64,000 bases of DNA, taken from the NCBI RefSeq assembly GCF_901000735.1, contig NC_081546.1:9326254-9390253 (forward strand). The letters are read 5' to 3'. The notes below the pieces were generated by a model, which was given only the letters and a program-made list of their open reading frames with translations, was not told the origin of the DNA and ran no database searches. Source of the stretch: Corylus avellana (lineage: Eukaryota; Streptophyta; Magnoliopsida; Fagales; Betulaceae). This document shows, piece after piece, positions 58,810 to 64,000 of this stretch. The translations under genes were made by a program, and so were the position numbers. Position 1 is the stretch's first letter; each line of letters begins with the position of its first letter.

Positions 58810-59052
58810 TGTTAGAGTATACCATGGAGTTCAAGAATAATAGTAGAAATCTATTTGTATCCAACATGATTCTCCTATAAATAGGAGCATGTCATATTGT
58901 AAATATTATATAGAGAAATAAGAGCTTAATGCAGCCTTATGGCTTGATCTTGTGGATGTAGGTCATAGACCGAACCATGTAAATCTCTGTATCACTATCT
59001 TATTATTTCCGTATTGTTATTTATTATTATTTCCGCATTAAGAATTCTTTCA
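58810..59052 (+). repeat. LTR 1 of the composite, 243 bp, internally deleted
   Basis: Lacks about 100 bp present in LTR 2 between AATAATAGT and AAATCTATTTG. It keeps the promoter-like CCTATAAATAGGAG. Confidence 0.9.
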
Positions 59053-60453
59053 TGATATCAGAGCAAATAGGCTAACACTAATTGTTAGATCCTGAATTGC
59101 AATTTTTTTTTTTTTTTTTATTCATTTTGATTGATTTCACAATCATGAAATCTATATATATTGTTTTTATTTTTGTTAAAAATAATTTTTTTTAAAAAAA
59201 GAAAAAAGAAAAAAAGGGTCATATCAAATCTTCAGCAAAAGCAATTCACTTCCTCCAGCCAACTCATCCACGGCCCATCGTTGGCTCCATCTTGGCTTTC
59301 TCCAAGGCTACCGGCGAACAAACATTGCCCCTCATAAAAAACAGAAAAGAAGACCACATACAGGTAGCTATCGATGCCTTCATCCGTGGCGACACCGGGC
59401 TACCACCCTCCACCCACGGTACAACACCTCTATAGCCATCCCTGGCTGTGAACACCGCATCCAGCCACAGACCCACGAAGCGTAGAGGCGTGACCCCCTG
59501 ATCCACATTTGTCGGTGCTGATCCTCACCTCCCTCAGCCACCATTACTGTCTTTCGCCGGACTCAGCTTGCCATTACGGCCAGATCCGGCAACCTAACCT
59601 CAGTTTCGACTTGGTCCTTCAAGTCACCGCCGCCATCCCTGGCCGTGAAGCCCCTGCTCCCTTCAGCCATATATCACCGCACAACCTTCCTGCGCTATTA
59701 ATGTCACAACTCCCGTTCTCCAGCCGTCCACCGAAACCCCATCTCAGACGCCCTTCCACAGAGCTGCGCCACCTCTGCAGCGCCCAAATTCATAAAGCAC
59801 TGCACTGCCAAGCATCATCCCATCCGCCGCCATCGAAGCCGCCTAGTGCCGCTAGAGACTTCACCTCACACTAGGTTTTGTGATTCTTTGAGAAGACAAA
59901 GCATGTTTGGTTAGGGATTTACTTTACCCTTATTCTACTATGCAGATATTCCTGTTCTAGGTTAGAAATAGGATATTATGGTTTAAGTCTCAGATTTAGT
60001 TCCATTTGGTTATGGGATTAAGATAATCATTATCCCAGTTTATGTAATCTAAGAATAGTATATTATTTTGAGAAAAAAAAAAAAAAGGCCAAGTTGCCCA
60101 TATTTTTTGCCCTTTGTTGGCACAGTTATTTGGTCTTTTGTTGGTCCTTTGTTGACCTAGACCTACTTTTGGCCCAATTCTCTTGACCTTTGTGGTATTT
60201 TTTAAAACTCAGGCTCATTTCAGCCTACAGTTGGCTCATACCGGCCATAGTAGTGGATGCAGGCCACAGTTGCCGAAGTTCAAGTTCAAGAGCAGTCGAT
60301 GTTTCAAATCCGGGGTCAACTCCACCCAACTACCTCGGCCGCCACCAACTCCAGCAAGTTTTCAATCACCATCACAACCTCCGTTGCCAACCGAAGAACA
60401 AACTCAAGTTTTCACAAGTTTACAGCTTGAATTACCTTGAGTTTGATGAAGAA
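59053..60453 (+). other. Internal region 1 of the composite
   Basis: The first third includes a GC-rich, Pro/Ser-coding-like stretch (about 59240-59870), but frames are not conserved with internal region 2. No gene assigned. Confidence 0.6.
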
Positions 60454-60791
60454 TGTTAGAGTATACCATGGAGTTTAAGAATAATAGTCACAGTATAAGA
60501 CTATTATTGACTTACAGTTGAAGAATATCACTGAGTTTCAGTTGAATAGTTAAAGACTATCACCTAGCTAACCAAGTTAGAGTAAAAATCTATTTGTATC
60601 CAACATGATTCTCCTATAAATAGGAGCGTGTTATATTGTAAATATTACCCAGAGAAATAAGAGCTTAAGGCAGCCTTAGGGCTTGATCTTGTGGATGTAG
60701 GTTATAGATCGAACCACGTAAATCTCTGTGTCACTATCTTATTATTTTCATATTGTTATTTATTATTATTTCCGCATTATGAATTCTTTCA
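60454..60791 (+). repeat. LTR 2 of the composite, 338 bp, most complete
   Basis: Has all segments, including CCTATAAATAGGAG. It serves as 3' LTR to region 1 and 5' LTR to region 2. Confidence 0.9.
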
Positions 60792-60980
60792 TAGTATCAG
60801 AGCAAATAGGCTAACGACAATTGTTAGATCCTAAATTGCAATTTTATTTTATGTTTTTTATTCTTCGTTTCGATTGGTTTCACAATCACGAAATCTACAT
60901 ATATTGTTTTTATTTTTGTTAAAAAAAAAATTAAAAAGGGTCATATCAAATCTTCGGTAGAGCCAATCCACTTCCTCCAG

Positions 60981-61683
60981 TGACACGGGTGTGTCCAGCA
61001 AGAGTCCATTAACAATCTCTCAAACTTCAGTCCAAATAAGTCCACAAGCCCAACAGAATGCCAAGGCCCAAATTAAAGAAATCCTGATGCAGTCTAGAGA
61101 GTTCTAGTGAGTTCAAAAACATCATAGCCGTCCATTACTTCATCATTTCGAACACATGCCTAGGTCTAACTTGAAGCTCAGAATCTTATCTTTTCAACTA
61201 AAAACGTTTCAGATCATTTGGAGTTGGGAGCCAAAAGTTATGACTGTTTCAAGTGGAGAGGTCAACCTTCTCGGGAATACGCATTAAGGTGGCTGTTTGT
61301 CTCCTTGTCAGCTGCCCCATGAATTAATGATTGTTCTATGCCATTATTACTTGTTTAATTTCATTAGATGCTTATCCTATTTTTAGAGGGTTGTTCTAAG
61401 CTTATATAATACTTGTGTGTGTAAGTGTAGGGTAGAGTAGAGTATTGTGTTAAAAAACAACTAGCCTTTGGCTTTTGAGAGGAGAGTTCTCCTTGTATCT
61501 CTGTATCTCTTTGGTGTGAGCCTTAGAGTGGTGAGTTTTCTAGTTCTGTATCTCTTGTTATAAGCCTTTGGGTGGTAATATTCTATATCCCTTTGGTGTT
61601 ATCTTTTGGGTGGTGAACTTCTATTTGTCATTTGAATGTGAATTTGTGTACTTGTTTTCCATCTTCTTTTCTATCCGGTATCA
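60981..61683 (+). mobile_element. Solo LTR of an unrelated LTR retrotransposon, 703 bp
   Basis: Begins TGACACGGG, ends GGTATCA, and is flanked by the 5-bp TSD TCCAG (60976-60980 and 61684-61688). Internal region 1 has the uninterrupted target, CTTCCTCCAGCCAACTC, near 59250. A core-promoter-like CTTATATAATAC lies near 61400. No internal domain remains. Confidence 0.92.
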
Positions 61684-62860
61684 TCCAGCCAACTCATCAA
61701 CGGCCCATCGTTGGCTCCATCTTGGCTTTCTCCAAGGCTACAGGCGAACAAACATCGCCCCTCATCAGAAACAGAAAAGAAGACTACAAACAGGTTGCTA
61801 TCGGCGCCTTCATTTGTGGCAACACCGGGTTGCCCCCTTCCATCTACAGTACAACACCTCTACAGCCATCCTTGGCTGTGAACACTGCGTCCAGCCACAG
61901 ACCCACGAAGCGTAGAGGTATGACCACCTGATCTTGTCGGCACCAATCCTCACCTCGCTCGGCCACCATTACTGTCTTTCGCCGGACTCAGCTTGCCATT
62001 ACAGCTAGATCCAGCAACCTAACCTCGGTTCCGTCTTTGTCCTTCAAGCCACCGACGCCATCCTTGGCCGTGAAGCCCCTGCTCCCTTCAGCCATATATC
62101 ACCGCACAACCTTCCCGCGCTGCCGATGTCACAACTCCCGTTCTCCAGCCATCGCACCTTCCCAACTGTCCACCGAAACCCTGTCTTAGACGCCCTCCCA
62201 CGGAGCTTCGTCACCTCTGCGACACCCAGATTCATAAAGCACTGCATTGCCAAGCATTATCCCATCCGCCACCTAGAGCCGCTAGGGGCTTCACGTCACG
62301 CCTAGTTTTGTGATTCTTTGAGAAGACAAAGCATGTTTGGTTAGGGATTTACTTTACCCTTATTCTATGATGCATATATTCCTATTCTAGGTTAGAAATA
62401 GGATATTATGGTTTAAGTCTCAAATTTAGTTCTATTTGGTTATGGGATTAAGATAATCATTATCCCAGTTTATGTAATCTAAGAATAGTATATTATTTCG
62501 AGGAAAAAAAAATGGCCAAGGTGCCCATATTTTTTGCCCTATTTGGTTTTTTGTTGGTCCCTTGTTGACCTAGACCTACTTTTGGCCCTTTGTTGGCCCT
62601 ATTCTCTTGACCTTTGTGGTATTGTTTAAAACCCAAGCTCATTTTAGCCCGCAGTTGGCTCATACCGGCCATAGTAGCCGATGCCAGCCACAGTTGCCGA
62701 AGTTCAAGTTCAAGAGTAGCTAATGTTTCAAATCTGGTGCCATCAACTCCACTCAACTACCTCGGCCACCACCAACTCCAACGAGTTTCCAGTCACCATC
62801 TCAGCCTCTGTTGTCGACCAAAGAACAAACTCAAGTTTACACCTTGAGTTTGAGGGGAAA

Positions 62861-63169
62861 TGTTAGAGCATACCATGCAGTTCAAGAATAATAGTTACAG
62901 TATAAGACTATTATTGACCTACAGTTGAAGAATATCACTGAGTCACACTTGAAGATTATCACTGAGTTTCAGTTGAATAGTTAAAGACTATCACTTAGCT
63001 AACCAAGCTATAGTAGAAGTTTATTTGTATCCAACATGATTCTCCTAGCATGTTATATTATAAATATTACCCAGAGAACTAAGAGCTTAATGCAGCCTTA
63101 GGACTTGATCACTATCTTATTATTTCCGTATTGTTATTTATTATTATTTCCGCAATATGAATTCTTTCA
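62861..63169 (+). repeat. LTR 3 of the composite, 309 bp
   Basis: Lacks the ATAAATAGGAG promoter segment and a segment near GGATGTAGG. It has a short extra duplication around TATCACTGAG. Confidence 0.9.
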
Positions 63170-63174
63170 AATAT

Positions 63175-64000
63175 TTGGAATAACATTTGCAAAAAGGAAG
63201 AAATGGTTAAAACAAAACTCCAAAACCTTACCCATTTAGAGTATTTGTTTGGAAGTATTAATTCCCCTTTGGTTGCAATTTCTGGTCTGTTTCGTGTGGA
63301 TATTTGACTTGTGCCATTAATTCTTACTTGCCATGTTCATAACTCTTGTGGAATGGAATTTGAATGAATGAAAAGATACAAAATGGAATTGATGATAGAT
63401 TGATAAATACAATGGAAAACCCAATAATTGACGTAAATAAATAACTTGCCTTTTTCTTTTTTTCTTTTTATTGCAAACTCTTCTCTTTTTTTTTTCTTTT
63501 TTTTCTTTTTTTACATTAAAAACATCTTTTTTACATTTTTTTTTTATATACAAAAATTCAAAACTCCATTCAACTTTATATTTCATCAATCCTTTCTTTT
63601 TTCCTTTCTCCTCTCAAAAAGGTTTTCCAAACCCTAGTTACTGTCGTTTCATTTAATACACACAAGTTTCTCTCAGAGGAAAAAAAACACACACACACAC
63701 AAAAGTCTCAACTTTTTAGCCTACAGAAAGAAAAAAAAAAAAAAGAAAAAGAAAAATCTCTGAACTCAGAATTTGGGTCCTGAATTTTGAGAACTCATCA
63801 ATTTGATCCATCGAAGCATTATGATTTACTAAATGGGCCTTCTGGGATTGGGCCATTTTCATTGTTTTTGCCAACTAAGGGTTGGGCCAATCACTTGTTT
63901 AAATTAGTTGGCAAACAATTTTTGGAGACGTGACTGATATATAGAATCAGCGGAGCCCGCCCAAATCTTGCTCTGGGCTTGTTAGGAGAGAGATATTTTT
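63175..64000. other. Gene-free DNA to the window end
   Basis: T-rich (63440-63550) and A-rich tracts and a short (CA)n near 63690. The last 200 bp could be the edge of a neighbouring gene or repeat, but no coding evidence is visible. Confidence 0.4.

Larger units (their letters stand above)
58810..63169 (+). mobile_element. Composite TRIM/LARD-like LTR element: three LTRs, two internal regions, one TSD
   Basis: LTRs lie at 58810-59052, 60454-60791 and 62861-63169, all beginning TGTTAGAG and ending TTCTTTCA. The whole unit is flanked by the 5-bp TSD AATAT (58805-58809 and 63170-63174). After LTRs 1 and 2 comes a primer-binding-site-like TATCAGAGCAAATAGGC. Before LTR 3, TTGAGGGGAAA is a polypurine tract; before LTR 2 it is changed to TGATGAAGAA. 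The two internal regions (1,401 bp, and 1,361 bp without a nested insertion) are homologous and carry no gag or pol. The shared TSD shows that the array behaves as one insertion. Confidence 0.9.

Noticed and set aside
61632..61931. 99-codon frame spanning the solo-LTR/internal junction
   Set aside because: It crosses a nested insertion boundary and is not kept in the homologous internal region at 59240-59500.

Overview
This window is nuclear DNA from a flowering plant, very probably a woody eudicot. It is AT-rich and gene-poor, with intron-containing or single-exon plant genes separated by layered transposable elements. Two runs of exactly 100 N (32847-32946 and 45073-45172) show it is a scaffold with gaps of unknown size. 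Three host genes are well supported: a complete three-exon HD-Zip class I homeobox gene of the ATHB5/6/16 type (128-1089, +), a single-exon STS14-type PR-1/CAP secreted protein gene (28115-28648, -), and a single-exon gene for a small plant-specific Cys-motif protein (54064-54546, +). They look unrelated and there is no operon-like arrangement.

Layout. 1-1.1 kb: HD-Zip gene. 1.1-8.8 kb: gene-free DNA with a foldback repeat, a decayed 25S rRNA fragment and a MITE. 8.8-14.5 kb: a full-length but dead Ty3/gypsy chromovirus with a TSD. 14.5-17.2 kb: intergenic DNA with a tRNA-derived SINE. 17.2-23 kb: a nearly full-length, broken L1-type LINE on the minus strand. 23.2-24.4 kb: a large foldback. 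24.5-26.7 kb: a second, 5'-truncated LINE. 28.1-28.7 kb: the STS14-like gene. 30.1-32.1 kb: a complete non-autonomous hAT element. 32.9-36.6 kb: a pol-less copia-type element whose 3' LTR abuts a second partial copy of the gypsy element (36.6-37.9 kb). That gypsy copy continues into a duplicate of the 14.5-17.2 kb flank, ending near 40.55 kb.

40.5-52 kb: a MITE with a 9-bp TSD, a 252-bp tandem duplication, a nearly identical direct repeat of about 2.2 kb (42858-45072 and 49783-51960), an array of about 61-bp GATC-rich satellite, a CACTA-like remnant carrying a kinesin-14 exon fragment, and a second hAT-type element. 52.3-53.2 kb: an internally deleted LINE-like retroposon with a 16-bp TSD. 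54.1 kb: the Cys-motif gene. 56.8-57.7 kb: short hairpins and repeats. 58.8-63.2 kb: a composite TRIM/LARD-like element with three LTRs and two internal regions inside one 5-bp TSD, with a solo LTR of another family inserted in the second internal region.

I found no undescribed enzymatic or defence system. The novelty is structural: the three-LTR composite, the gene-fragment capture, the rDNA fragment, the duplications that record insertion order, and two junctions that could be assembly artefacts.
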